Source of the DNA: Nemopilema nomurai
Taxonomy: Eukaryota > Cnidaria > Scyphozoa > Rhizostomeae > Rhizostomatidae
Assembly (NCBI GenBank): GCA_003864495.1
Contig: ML133394.1
Span: forward strand, 2,636,059 to 2,700,058
Length of the DNA: 64,000 nt
Direction: 5' to 3'
The position numbers were made by a program, and so were the translations under genes. A model generated the notes under the pieces. That model searched no databases. It was given only the letters and a program-made list of their open reading frames with translations, and was not told where the DNA came from. Of this stretch, positions 37,255 through 49,373 are shown piece after piece; positions within the stretch are counted from its first letter, which is position 1; each line of letters begins with the position of its first letter.

Positions 37255-38080
37255 TACTCACAAAGCGATGGGACGTTTCTTTACATAGGTGAAAGGCTTA
37301 TGTTAGCGGCTGTTGTAAAACGGCAGTGCATGCAAGAGCAACTACTCGATTGCAATACTTCAGGTAATGTTGTAAACCATTGACTGGAACAATGTTAACA
37401 TTGAAGGTGAAATCTCATCGAATTATAGGAGCTGTGTAACGGAAAGGATTTTACAGGCCAGTGAAACACTGTCAAAAGGATAACATAAGATGGTAGTTTT
37501 ATGAGGGACCGAAAAAACCTATGGTTAGAGAGATGGGCAAGCTGAAACTGAGACACAAGTGGATTACTCATGTGTTGATGGACATGACAGTCTTGAAAGA
37601 AATGGTAAATAGGAAAGCAAAACAAAAATGCATTGAGTAGCTTTCAGTACATATTTAGGACACAGAAGGATGTCAGGTTTCTCATAACTATCCATCAGCA
37701 AGAATCTATCACTGCTATCTAAGGTGGGTCAGCTATATATATTTCCTTTACCTTTTAAAAACGAGTGTTTGTTGAACTGTAAGCATCGAAACCATGCAAC
37801 AAAATGAAGTCGTTTATTATCAATGGACCAATAATTGGCGTTTGAAAGTTTTCCGGTAAATCAGCATGAGCATTGCATGCCATTTCCAGTAAGGCCTGCT
37901 TGAAGTGAATCAACCCAGCCATTTCCAACTCAACAAAACAGTATAAAAACTGCAAGGTGATGATGAAGATGATGAAGATTATGATCAAGATGGCGATGAG
38001 GATTGTGATGAAGAAGTTGATCTTGAAACTGAACAACAACAAAACAATGATAAGATGAAAGGAACGTGAACTTCTGGCTA
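37255..38080 (+). repeat. Diverged edge monomer after array 2
   Basis: Counterpart of 16483-17310 with a few small losses (cgtttctttacatagg, ggcttatgtta, gagcattgcatgcc). The acidic GAT/GAA-rich run is at about 37955-38025. Confidence 0.8.
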
Positions 38081-38250
38081 TGTCCACAAAGTTTACATTC
38101 ATCTGGTCTTCAAACTCACATTGATTGGTCAAAAACTGGTCCCCCACAACTTAGATTGGAACTGTTATGATGTTTTTCCCTTGAAATGTCAGCACACTCA
38201 TCCATCTCTGCTGTAAGAAAATAAAAACACTTGAGGAAGGAAAGTCTTTC

Positions 38251-38304
38251 AGTTCTGTAGTAATTCAGTTCTGTAGCAATTCAGTTCTGTAGCAATTCAG
38301 TTCT
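38251..38304 (+). repeat. 16-bp minisatellite, module 2
   Basis: Same three full agttctgtagyaattc copies plus a partial one, with the variable base in the same order as in module 1. Confidence 0.9.
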
Positions 38305-38825
38305 TTTCTCTTAGAGTGTAAAAGGGCAACCAAAGTTTCCTAAAAGTTGCTCTCTAGTTTAACCAATGAAACAAAAAAACATGTACAGTAAAAACTGGAA
38401 GAGAGAAAGAAGAGTGACTGCTGTAAACAAAACTTTCACCTACTGGATAATTGACATTAAGTCTTAGTCTTTGAAACTCATCTTCACTGTTTAAAGACTG
38501 ATCTAGTGTCACAAATCCCTGCATCCTTTTATCTTAACAGTTCATGGCAAGGTAGGGCTTGAAAAGCAAACATTGTCTCATGGAAGAAACGCAAAGTTGT
38601 TATGAAGCCAAAACCTTCCAATTTTTCCTGCAACTTTAACACAATAAAGATTTCTTGAATGGCATTCTTAATTCTTTGCATACACAAAAAGTATGAACCT
38701 TAAGCAATGTAAAATTACATGCTTTAAAAGAGAAGCAATCCCTCGTGCCTTCCCTCTGAGGCATTCAAAGCCCCCGGAAAAGGTTTTTGGCATTGATTTA
38801 AAATGTTTACATTGAACCATTTGAA

Positions 38826-39008
38826 AAGGTTAAGGCAACAGGATTTCATACGAAGGATCATAGAGAGTGCGGAAAAATAACCGACCCGAGCGGGACTCGA
38901 ACTCACGACCCTCGACTTTGTACGTCAAGTGCTCTACCAACTGAGCTATCGGGTCATGCTTTCAAGCCAGCACTCGAGGCCAAGCCATTTATCCGCACTG
39001 CCCCTCTC
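38826..39008 (-). mobile_element. tRNA-containing SINE-like element, module 2
   Basis: Orthologous position and the same 14-bp flanking repeat (38812-38825 and 39009-39022). It reached this locus by superunit duplication, not by a new insertion. Confidence 0.6.
38883..38955 (-). tRNA. tRNA-like domain, module 2
   Basis: Identical by eye to 18116-18188, including box A, box B and the shifted anticodon arm. Confidence 0.5.
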
Positions 39009-39022
39009 TTGAACCATTTGAA

Positions 39023-41205
39023 TAATATGTGTTTGGCCATTAAAATTATACATTGAAGGTATTCACATTGTTTATCAATGTTTGCATCAATGGTTTCAGC
39101 CCTTCATTCTCCCTTAATGCAGGTTCTCTTGGGTATATTCCTAAGTAAGCACACAAAAAGAATTCCTGTATTGATAAGCACCTTTTTATTTTAGGAACTT
39201 CTATGTGTCTTCGCATTCTGTAAAGTAAAGTATCATTTGTACTTGTATATATATTGGTTTCTACCTAGCATCTGAAGGCAGTTTTTAGGGCACTGAGAAG
39301 CCTTATGCTTATTTAGCAGTGTCCTTGTCCTTTTTCCTATATTGACCACACCTTTTGGTTCCTCATGCCCGGAATTAAAGAGAGCTGGTGACTCTCTGTG
39401 AAAGTCAGGTCATGCCAAGGACTCAAAACACAAACCTTTGGGTCTGTAGTCAGTGCCTCTAAAAACTGAGCCATCATGTCTAGTTTCTTGTGAAAATTTT
39501 GTGGTTAATCTCCACTGCTAAACTTTCTGGTAATTCGGCTTTGGGTATTCTGCTGAGAACTAACAAAGCCCACTCTGTTTTATGGTCTAGTAAAGGTTCT
39601 AAAACAGCATTTCAAGCCTTCTTTCCATTACCTATTGCAGGCATGTACATAAAACAAGCATGATAATCAACAAGCTTTTAATTTAGACTGCTAAATGCCA
39701 CACTAGCAAACATCAAACTTTGACTAATCTCCCTTAACTGCTGGGTATTTTGATTTTTGCCCCAAACCTTCCCCAACATTTATTTACATTAATCAAAACT
39801 GATGTCAAAGTGTGCTCCAACGGTAGAAATCAGTTTTGTTTAAAGGGTTTTTTCCTAAAGGCGTTTTGGAAATGTTGAGTATTGAAATTGGCAAACATTG
39901 TCACCCTGGGATGACATTTTCTCAATAGAAATTTTCTGAAATATGAATAAATATTTTCTCAATAGAAATAGAAATAATAAAAAACTTGAGAAGGTACTAA
40001 TTGAACCAAATCAACAATTAATGACATTACATGGAATAACACTGAATAGCATACTAATAAGATGGGCATTTCTAGGATGAAAATTATAATGAAAATACTG
40101 ATTATTCAGAATGGATCCTTCAACTAAAAAGCTAACTGGCACCAATCATCAGATATCAATTAGGTTAGATTGACATCTGAGGCCAAATTTGACCAAACAC
40201 ATTGTCCAAAAAGCCAGATTTGGTAAAATTTCTTACAGTCAAGTAATATAGGTCCAATTAAATGTAGATATAATCTTTTAACAAACAGTGGAAACCGAAA
40301 ATATTTTCCAAAGTGACAGCAAAGCGCTTTTGTTGAATGGCAGCTTACATGATATGCCACATTCTACACCACTACATTCAAAACAGCTCTTTTGCTATTC
40401 TTACGGGTTTTCCATTTCCAAAAATTGGTCGGCGGTCCGAAAATAGGCCTAGCCTCACTTAAGTTCCGCGGTGTAACAGCTGTGACCAGCTTATTCCCTT
40501 GTCAACCATAGTATTTTGGACGGCAAAGGGTGTTAAAAACAGGCACAAACGAGAAATCTGTCGTCAAAATTGTCAAATGGCAAATTACACTCATTTACAA
40601 AGCATTTACACTCAAACAGACAGTCGAGCGATGGCTTGGCTATTTCTATGAAAAAGCTATCACTATGACCAACCAACTACTAACTGTTTCGAGTGTTGGC
40701 CAACGGTTACCACAGTTCTTCGTCGAATCAGTAGAGTTAATGACTATATTTACCTTGTTATCAGTCAATTTAATACGCCTTCCATTTCCTTTGGTGATAT
40801 CAGGGCAGAACGGTCTCAATTGCTTCCAAAGCAAACCAAACCGAATCGGTCTCGTTTCCAAACATAGGTATCCTGTAGCTGTGTACGAAGAATGCCGTTA
40901 CTCTGTTGATGCTTTATCGGCAGTTTCATAGCATCCGCTACGCCCATTGAACACAGGGCATTCCAAATGTTATTCTAGGCATACGCATTATCAGCAGAAG
41001 CTGTTCTAGTTAACGTTTCTAGAGGCTTCTCCCAGTGCGTAGAATCACAACTCTCCAAACAAACACGATTTCGCTTATAGATTCCACAGAACAATACCAC
41101 CTGTATTCCACCAATAAAGGCTTTTATTGCCACTGTAGATAACGAGTTGAGATGGGTTTCTACCGACTGCGTTGCTCAACCTCTATGGACGATCCGAGCC
41201 AAAGC
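39023..41205. other. Unrecognised AT-rich segment of module 2
   Basis: Counterpart of 18256-20207 followed directly by the equivalent of 23057-23265. No recognised gene. An AATAAAGG motif in caccaataaaggctttt at about 41108-41124 resembles a polyadenylation signal. Confidence 0.5.
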
Positions 41206-41502
41206 TGTCTTATTTAACGTGCAGAGAACACGGAGACAAGCCGAGAGAGAGAGATGACGCGTTGTCTGTTGTTTTCTGTAGCTCTGTTTCTGGCAGACAC
41301 TGACTGATCTAACTCAACTATACAATCATAAATTATACCGATGCTCTAAGAATAAATATGCTGACGAGGGATGAGAGAGGATGATGAAATGATGATGTAA
41401 TGAGCATGGGCTCCGAGGTTGGAAAGTGGACGACCAAGGGAGATTTTAACAATTATAACAAAAGAGGTTTAAAATTGTATTACCAAAAAGTGAGGGGCCA
41501 TG
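41206..41502. other. Segment kept in module 2, missing from module 1
   Basis: Runs from the end of agctgtc to ccatgcccc. It holds a 17-codon frame at 41254-41307 (MTRCLLFSVALFLADTD), hydrophobic like a signal peptide but ending at once, and a GAT/GA-rich patch near 41370-41405. No gene is called. Its counterpart in the duplicated copy is at about 44094-44388. Confidence 0.5.
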
Positions 41503-41523
41503 CCCCCCCCCCCAGCCCCCCCC
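41503..41523 (+). repeat. C-rich tract, module 2a
   Basis: Two C runs separated by ag; tract length differs among the three copies. Confidence 0.85.
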
Positions 41524-42052
41524 TTCGTCGGAGGCCCTGATGAGGATAGAACAGTCTAGGCTGAGGATGTGTCAGCATGACATGATGTGACAATGGAAAG
41601 TAGACAAAGGAGTCACTACACCACAATATCCATATCTTCTCTTATAAAGGATTGATTGTTTTTGCGAAAAGCTGTGCCAACTTCCCTTCTGGCAATGATA
41701 CAATACTTCTTTGCATCGTTGACTTCGTAATGACGTTGAGTCAACATCATTTCGTGGCCGCAAGCAATAGAAATTGGTACCATAATTACAGCAAAATGAG
41801 CATGCCGTGCATAGCAAAAAAGTTACGGAAGAGCGTCTCTATATATATATTTGTCTTTTGATACTTCCGTAGCACAGTGATCAATACGTTAGCACGTAGA
41901 GCGATATATATATATATATGCGTTCCCCTCGACCCACTACATAGTGTACTCAATTCTTCGTACACAAAAAGAGCTGAACATCCCATGTTGCAATGCAAAA
42001 GGCAGTTGTATCACCATTGAAGTAAAAGAGCAATATTGGTTGGTAGCAGTGA

Positions 42053-42181
42053 GTTTTGAAGTCCCCCTCTAGCTTCGAAGAACTGCATTTGCCTAGGGTG
42101 GCTGCAGAAGCAAGGCTGAGAAAAGAAGAGGCAGAGCTTTGGGAGGAAACAATTGCGCTAGATCCTGAAAGGAAAAACTGA
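42053..42181 (+). pseudogene. Coiled-coil-like fragment, module 2a
   Basis: Same 42-codon open stretch as at 23828. Just downstream (42188-42526) this copy has a longer open frame than module 1, because module 1 has extra bases near 24003 and 24055. That frame contains DEARLLLPEEF but no family is recognised. Confidence 0.2.
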
Positions 42182-42607
42182 GTTTGGATGAAACAAAGCG
42201 TGTTCAAACAAAACTTCCAGATTTACAATCTCAAAGTTCCAGGGCACTCATTCAGATTGAATAAGATTCGGGAACCTCTTCAATATCAAATTGATAAAGC
42301 TTCAATTAATGATGAAGCAAGGTTATTATTACCAGAGGAGTTTGTCACACCTAAAAATTCGATGACTTATCTACAACTATCAACTTTAAATACAGGACCA
42401 AGTAGTGACTATGTTTCTTCCACACTGCAGGAATTGATAAAAGAGAAACCTGTGAGACAAGACTACAAATCTGGTCAAACACTGTTAGGGACATCAGTTG
42501 GAAACATAAACGTATATGAGATATAAACGTATACGTATATAAACGTATTTCATAATAGAGATCAGTGGTGTTGCACAGAGATTTGGCATAAAGGCCAGTC
42601 ACCACTG

Positions 42608-42763
42608 ACGCTTTTTTCCAGCGTGTCTGAAAATTTCGCGACGACACATGCGCAGAAAGAAAAATTTCACGAAAAAAGCGTTCGCGCATCGATAATGTCG
42701 CTTGACGAATAGTTGAAGTAGTTTTTACTTTTCTCAAGCATTATTATTCTAGGTAAACTTAGG
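42608..42763 (+). promoter_or_regulatory. CpG-rich possible promoter, module 2a
   Basis: Same CpG cluster as at 24385, preceded by the cagtggtg/caccactg inverted repeat at 42563-42607. Confidence 0.2.
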
Positions 42764-42803
42764 ACAATAGGACTGCATGATTCTAATAATAGGCCTATGC
42801 AAT

Positions 42804-43135
42804 ATGGCGTTATCACAGCAACCGGAATTTAGTAGAAGTGAAACTGAATTGCATTTATTTACTTTACATGGTAGACTAGGCAACAATACTTTTTCACAAG
42901 GAAACAGAGCCTTTCAGATATCAAGCAGATATCAAGCTCGTTTGGTGACAGCCAAGACGCATTTGAGATGGGAACCTTTATCCATGATGCACAATGTCAG
43001 AGCAATGATGCAGGTGGGAGCATTGAATTCGGTAAGGAAGCTTTTATTGAGGCATTACGGCATTACCATTCTCTGTGGGACACAACTGACACAATATTTA
43101 CGTGCTCTCCTTTTCAAAGCTTTATTCCTCCTTAA
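42804..43135 (+). CDS. Possible two-exon mini-gene, module 2a
   Basis: Same proposed structure as 24581-24912: exon 1 42804-42870, candidate intron 42871-42917, exon 2 42918-43135. Near the end CCG is replaced by CCT, which does not change the residue. AATAAA follows the stop. It is the only other complete copy in the window. Confidence 0.28.
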
Positions 43136-43442
43136 ATGACAATAAAATTAAATTTTTCTTTTTCTCAAGAACAAAAACTGTAAAAGATCAGGCCAAGACA
43201 TCATCTTTGTTCTAAAAATCTCGCGCGCGCTAAAATTTGGTGGAAATCAGTGGAAATTGGACTGAACAGAATTTTGTACGAACGCTATAAAACAAGTGTA
43301 AGTGCAGATTCGGCTTAAATTCAGAAGTTTCTTGGAGAGCGGAAGATTCTGCTCAACTTGTCAAAGCCAAGATACCGTGGGATGTCACACCCTTCACTTT
43401 TGTAGAAGCCGTCGGTAATTTTTTCCTGTCGGTAAAAGTTGA

Positions 43443-43538
43443 AACATTTATAACAGCCTGTCGGTATTTCGGGGAAGTAGGGTCAAGCTAATAAAAGGCT
43501 ACCTCCGTTCGACAACGAAAGAAGAACGTTTAGACTAT
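43443..43538 (+). pseudogene. hAT C-terminal fragment, cut at assembly join
   Basis: Begins like 25220 and reads KGYLRSTTKEERLDY, then stops at the N at 43539, after which the sequence returns to an earlier part of the module. Confidence 0.5.
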
Positions 43539-43539
43539 N
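43539..43539. other. Ambiguous base N, assembly join
   Basis: tagactat-N-agctatcact: the left side matches position 25314 of module 1 and the right side matches 19889. It marks the joint of the 2.9-kb duplication. Confidence 0.95.
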
Positions 43540-44388
43540 AGCTATCACTATGACAACCAACTACTAACTGTTTCGAGTGTTGGCCAACGGTTACCACAGT
43601 TCTTCGTCGAATCAGTAGAGTTAATGACTATATTTACCTTGTTATCAGTCAATTTCATACGCCTTCCATTTCCTTTGGTGATATCAGGGCAGAACGGTCT
43701 CAATTGCTTCCAAAGCAAACCAAACCGAATCGGTCTCGTTTCCAAACATAGGTATCCTGTAGCTGTGTACGAAGAATGCCGTTACTCTGTTGATGCTTTA
43801 TCGGCAGTTTCATAGCATCCGCTACGCCCATTGAACACAGGGCATTCCAAATGTTATTCTAGGCATACGCATTATCAGCAGAAGCTGTTCTAGTTAACGT
43901 TTCTAGAGGCTTCTCCCAGTGCGTAGAATCACAACTCTCCAAACAAACACGATTTCGCTTATAGATTCCACAGAACAATACCACCTGTATTCCACCAATA
44001 AAGGCTTTTATTGCCACTGTAGATAACGAGTTGAGATGGGTTTCTACCGACTGCGTTGCTCAACCTCTATGGACGATCCGAGCCAAAGCTGTCTTATTTA
44101 ACGTGCAGAGAACACGGAGACAAGCCGAGAGAGAGAGATGACGCGTTGTCTGTTGTTTTCTGTAGCTCTGTTTCTGGCAGACACTGACTGATCTAACTCA
44201 ACTATACAATCATAAATTATACCGATGCTCTAAGAATAAATATGCTGACGAGGGATGAGAGAGGATGATGAAATGATGATGTAATGAGCATGGGCTCCGA
44301 GGTTGGAAAGTGGACGAAACCAAGGGAGATTTTAACAATTATAACAAAAGAGGTTTAAAATTGTATTACCAAAAAGTGAGGGGCCATG

Positions 44389-44412
44389 CCCCCCCCCCCC
44401 AGCCCTCCCCCC
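44389..44412 (+). repeat. C-rich tract, module 2b
   Basis: Twelve C, then agccctcccccc; longer and more interrupted than in module 2a. Confidence 0.85.
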
Positions 44413-44943
44413 GCTTCGTCGGAGGCCCTGATGAGGATAGAACAGTCTAGGCTGAGGATGTGTCAGCATGACATGATGTGACAATGGAAAGTAGACAAAG
44501 GAGTCACTACACCACAATATCCATATCTTCTCTTATAAAGGATTGATTGTTTTTGCGAAAAGCTGTGCCAACTTCCCTTCTGGCAATGATACAATACTTC
44601 TTTGCATCGTTGACTTCGTAATGACGTTGAGTCAACATCATTTCGTGGCCGCAAGCAATAGAAATTGGTACCATAATTACAGCAAAATGAGCATGCCGTG
44701 CATAGCAAAAAAGTTACGGAAGAGCGTCTCTATATATATATTTGTCTTTTGATACTTCCGTAGCACAGTGATCAATACGTTAGCACGTAGAGCGATATAT
44801 ATATATATATGCGTTCCCCTCGACCCACTACATAGTGTACTCAATTCTTCGTACACAAAAAGAGCTGAACATCCCATGTTGCAATGCAAAAGGCAGTTGT
44901 ATCACCATTGAAGTAAAAGAGCAATATTGGTTGGTAGCAGTGA

Positions 44944-45072
44944 GTTTTGAAGTCCCCCTCTAGCTTCGAAGAACTGCATTTGCCTAGGGTGGCTGCAGAA
45001 GCAAGGCTGAGAAAAGAAGAGGCAGAGCTTTGGGAGGAAACAATTGCGCTAGATCCTGAAAGGAAAAACTGA
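44944..45072 (+). pseudogene. Coiled-coil-like fragment, module 2b
   Basis: Third copy of the 42-codon stretch, unchanged by eye. Confidence 0.2.
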
Positions 45073-45696
45073 GTTTGGATGAAACAAAGCGTGTTCAAAC
45101 AAAACTTCCAGATTTACAAATCTCAAAGTTCCAGGGCACTCATTCAGATTGAATAAGATTCGGGAACCTCTTCCAATATCAAATTGATAAAGCTTCAATT
45201 AATGATGAAGCAAGGTTATTATTACCAGAGGAGTTTGTCACACCTAAAAATTCGATGACTTATCTACAACTATCAACTTTAAATACAGGACCAAGTAGTG
45301 ACTATGTTTCTTCCACACTGCAGGAATTGATAAAAGAGAAACCTGTGAGACAAGACTACAAATCTGGTCAAACACTGTTAGGGACATCAGTTGGAAACAT
45401 AAACGTATATGAGATATAAACGTATACGTATATAAACGTATTTCATAATAGAGATCAGTGGTGTTGCACAGAGATTTGGCATAAAGGCCAGTCACCACTG
45501 ACGCTTTTTTCCAGCGTGTCTGAAAATTTCGCGACGACACATGCGCAGAAAGAAAAATTTCACGAAAAAAGCGTTCGCGCATCGATAATGTCGCTTGACG
45601 AATAGTTGAAGTAGTTTTTACTTTTCTCAAGCATTATTATTCTAGGTAAACTTAGGACAATAGGACTGCATGATTCTAATAATAGGCCTATGCAAT

Positions 45697-45855
45697 ATGG
45701 CGTTATCACAGCAACCGGAATTTAGTAGAAGTGAAACTGAATTGCATTTATTTACTTTACATGGTAGACTAGGCAACAATACTTTTTCACAAGGAAACAG
45801 AGCCTTTCAGATATCAAGCAGATATCAAGCTTTTCAAAGATTTATTCCTCCTTAA
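45697..45855 (+). pseudogene. Mini-gene copy with 173-bp deletion
   Basis: The start and proposed exon 1 are intact, but the sequence jumps from atatcaagct to tttcaaagattt, removing the MADF-like FIEALRHYHSLW part and shifting frame. The joint lies in the shared string caagct/aaagct, suggesting a microhomology deletion. Confidence 0.45.
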
Positions 45856-46161
45856 ATGACAATAAAACAAAATTTTTCTTTTTCTCAAGAACAAAAACTG
45901 TAAAAGATCAGGCCAAGACATCATCTTTGTTCTAAAAATCTCGCGCGCGCTAAAATTTGGTGGAAATCAGTGGAAATTGGACTGAACAGAATTTTGTACG
46001 AACGCTATAAAACAAGGGTAAGTGCAGATTCGGCTTAAATTAAGAAGATAATGGAGAGCGGAAGATTCTGGTCAACTTGTCAAAGCCAAGATACCGTAGG
46101 ATGTCACACCCTTCACTTTTGTAGAAGCCGTCGGTAATTTTTTCCTGTCGGTAAAAGTTGA

Positions 46162-46359
46162 AACATTTATAACAGCCTGTCGGTATTTCGGGGAAGTAGG
46201 GTCAAGCTAATAAAAGGCTACCTCCGTTCGACAACGAAAGAAGAACGTTTAGACTATCCAATGATAGCTGCATGTTCCAGTTACATTTTAGATCATTTAG
46301 ATCTTGATGAGGTTGCAGATAGCTGGTCAGTTCTTAAAACTAGAAGAATAAAGATATAA
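46162..46359 (+). pseudogene. hAT C-terminal fragment, module 2b
   Basis: Full-length counterpart of 25220-25417 with one visible change, leucine to proline in RLDYxMI (ctaatg to ccaatg near 46258). Confidence 0.5.
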
Positions 46360-46661
46360 ATCCATACATGCAGGACTATATGTTTTTATATGTGTCGATA
46401 TTATTCAATGGTGTGAATATTTTCCTGACCCTGACCTTCCAGAGATTCAAACTATTTCTATTTAATGCCGCTTTCGTTGGGATCATTAGAATAAATAACA
46501 TGAGTATTTTGCAAGTAATCTGATAAATTTCGATCCATTTAGAAACAATAAGATATATCCAGCTTAGACACAAAGGAGCCACTACGGTACTAGAGTGTAA
46601 AATTTGTGCGCTATGATTAACTATCTTTAATCAACCCTGTCGGTAAATTTCTCATGCAAGG

Positions 46662-47111
46662 GTAAACGATCCGATGGGCATTGTCTCAAATATATTGCTG
46701 ACAGCTAAATCAATTATTCGTGACATCTATGAGAGAAAAGTTCAATGAGATAGTGAGCATCCGGATGACATAAGGAACTGGTGGGAAAGATGGATTAAGT
46801 CCTTGCCATTAGAAGTTGTGCTGTCACAATGTATTTCACAGAAAAGGGAAGAAATAACTCCATATAAGTCACATGGATTTTCCGACTTTTCCGTCTTAGG
46901 ATGTTGTGCCACAGTGTCCACAGTTGTAAAGCAAAGGGAACAAGTCCGCCAGGGTTTACTCGTAGCTAAGTCAAGGCTTGCTAAACGTGATCTTACAATG
47001 CCAAGGCTAGAACTTGTTGGATGCCATATGACCAGTAATTGGCTAAAGAAAATAAACGAGAAAAATAACGACTGGAGGTATGTTCCCTTGGAGGAAAATG
47101 CAGATTGGTAA
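46662..47111 (+). pseudogene. BEL/Pao RT-end and RNase H-like fragment, module 2
   Basis: Offset +20941 from module 1. It shares the same TGA (46746-46748) and the same terminal TAA; ENAHW reads ENADW here. Confidence 0.8.
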
Positions 47112-47754
47112 TCGAGGAGCAAGAAACTTTTAAGCGAGCGAGAAGAGGATGAGAGGGCCAACATGGCTAAAAACACCAGAACTGTAGCCAACTATGATTC
47201 CAATAAAAGCGAGCGGAGACTCGCATTCAGGGAACAGGCTATTAAAGAGATTGTACAATTATCCATTGTGAGGAAAGCAGACACAATAGATAACTTACTT
47301 GAAAGAAAGACCTGGTGGTTCACTGTCAGAGTACTGGCTTGGGTATAGATATTCATGAACTATTCAAAGAGCAGTCAGAGAGTCAAAGGCCCCTTTACAA
47401 CTTCTGAGATCCAAAATCGAATCAGCTACATCGAGAGCTACATGGTGAAAAGGGCACAACGAGACGTGGAAGAGACGAGCATATTCAACAACGATTGTAA
47501 GCGATTAAACTTAGTCAAGAATTAAGAAGGAATCTATGCATGTAGATGTAGTCAGACATCTCATCTCGGAGAAACCTGTAGAAAGTGCACACCAACAGAC
47601 ATTGCATGGGGGAGTTTGTCTTACAATGTCCAAAGTTCCAGACAGCTACTGGATACCACAACTGAGAAGTCTTACGAAGAGAGTCACAGCGAAATGTTCA
47701 GGATGCGAGGGATTCCTTGCTACAGCGGCACCAGCGCATCCAACAGGGAATTAG
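47112..47754 (+). pseudogene. BEL/Pao pre-integrase and zinc-binding fragment, module 2
   Basis: Same frame change and same stop after RLNLVKN as in module 1; histidine and cysteine ligands are retained at 47536-47754. Confidence 0.82.
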
Positions 47755-47775
47755 CCTAGAGATAGATCTGAAGAA

Positions 47776-48466
47776 AGCATACCATCCTATTTTATCGGCG
47801 TAGACTTTACGGGTCCAATTACAATGAAAGCCGGAAACAAAGCTACAAGCAAAGCATACAGTATTCATTACACATGCAGTTAAACCAGAGGTCTGCATTT
47901 AGAGCTAGTGACAATCATGACGTGCGAGGAATTTACATCAAGTTTTACGCAATTCATTGCGGCAATTCAAGGTAGGCCATCGAAGGTTATTTGGTATAAC
48001 GGAAGCATATTCATAGCTGCGTCCAGTTGGATAAAGATAATTAGAAAAGTTCATTCTGTCTGCCTGTGGTTAATTTCCGAAATTTGAATACTCAGAGGAG
48101 TGTCGGACGAAAAAGTACTTTTAGAATGCAAAAACTGATTCCGCTTTTTCTTGCTACTGTGAAAGTTCAGAAGTATCTTGACATCAAGAAATGGTATGGC
48201 AGTTTAACCTCGGCCGTGCCGGCTGGTGGGGTGGCATGTTGGAAAGGATGGTGAGCATCGTGAAAAAAACTTTATACAAAGTCGTAGGAGCATCAAAACT
48301 TTCATTCAAAAAGTTGCAAGAAGTTGTCCTAGATATTCAGATCGTGCTAAATAACCGACCATTGACAAAATGCGAAGATGACGTTGGGATGCTGTTTCTA
48401 ATACCCAAAATTCTCATTTTGGGGAAAGCTAGCTATTCACCTGTTGAAGAACCATCGAGTATTTAA
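47776..48466 (+). pseudogene. BEL/Pao integrase fragment, module 2
   Basis: Shares the internal TAA and the tyrosine in place of the second catalytic aspartate. It also has a private one-base loss (cttgacatc for cttgcacatc near 48180) that splits the C-terminal frame into 48066-48254 and 48191-48466. Confidence 0.85.
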
Positions 48467-49179
48467 GATCAGGATTTGAGAAAAAGAGCAAAGTACTTGA
48501 AAAATGCTCCATTGGCGGTTATAGGCCGCCAAAACAGCGGAATGGCTTTAGTTTGATGGTTTTAGTACCATGAAGTACAACAGGCGTTAGCAGGACAATT
48601 TTATTTTGAAGAAATCAGCACCGATGAAGATAAACAATTAAGAATGTTCTTTTATAATCAGGTTCATAAAAAACGGCGAATAATAAGCCTCACGATCGCT
48701 GCTTTAGTACAACAAATAAAAAAGGTCTTCCATGTCTTCTAAACAGTAGAGAAAATGTAAAGTTGACTTCAAAACGGGAATTTCAGCAAAAATAATTAGT
48801 CGAATTATAGGTAAATATCTTGAGAATCTTGTCCATGCTCGGCTTCCTTCAAGATTCAAAACCAGAACGGAATATTTCCAAATCATTTGGAGCACTATCT
48901 ATCTCCTGACAGAAACATGGGGTCCAACAGACTTGTATCTACGGCGAACAAATAGAAAACCAGATGCAAAAACACAAAAGACGATATAAATACTTCAAAT
49001 AAATTTACGATCAAGGGTAAAATATGTTTTGAATGGTTTAAAGACCGTAGAGATTCCCGGAGCCCAATACTATACTAAACAATACTATACTATAATTTCG
49101 AGGTTCAGTTTCTAAATTTATTCGTAGTAGTAACCATTTTAGCGCATTTTGACCTGCATCCAAAAAAACACAAAAAAAG
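48467..49179. other. Downstream remnant of module 2
   Basis: Counterpart of 27527-28242. The simple repeat at 49065-49095 has one tatac fewer. No gene is recognised. Confidence 0.5.
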
Positions 49180-49373
49180 ACTTTAAAACTCACGTTGATA
49201 AAGATGAAATCCTAACAAGGAATAAAAGTTAATCTCTGTTGACATCTACGAACTTCAATTCCAACACATCAAGAATAACATCAAAAAGAAGACTGCACTT
49301 TAAAGCTCACCTTAACTCGTCAAAGACTGATCAATTGAGATTGGCTATTTCATGCCATTTTCATGAAACACTG
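49180..49373 (+). repeat. Diverged satellite stub before array 3
   Basis: Counterpart of 28243-28437. The joint to the homogenised array lies at the same base (tgaaacactggcataagg). Confidence 0.75.

Larger units (their letters stand above)
43540..46260 (+). repeat. Second copy of the 2.9-kb internal duplication
   Basis: Collinear with 40654-43538 at an offset of about 2890 bp. Differences: cag-ccctcccc interruption of the C tract (44389-44412), a 173-bp loss inside the mini-gene near 45835, and scattered substitutions near 46045-46070. Because it has its own differences it is not a simple doubled read, but the N leaves its reality open. Confidence 0.75.
37255..49373 (+). repeat. Module 2: second interarray segment
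   Basis: Second copy of the module. It lacks the 20227-23037 insertion: ctaggcatacgcattatca occurs once at the corresponding point (near 40978) and runs straight into gcagaagctg. It carries an internal tandem duplication of about 2.89 kb (about 40654-43538 repeated as 43540-46260) joined at an N. Confidence 0.93.

Noticed and set aside
40965..41205. 5' LTR of the BEL/Pao element, starting near tgttattctagg with an AATAAAGG motif
   Set aside because: No matching 3' LTR was found after the integrase remnant (27527-28437 or 48467-49373), so the call cannot be supported.
41254..41307. Signal-peptide-like 17-codon frame
   Set aside because: It stops immediately after the hydrophobic part, and no downstream exon could be joined with confidence.
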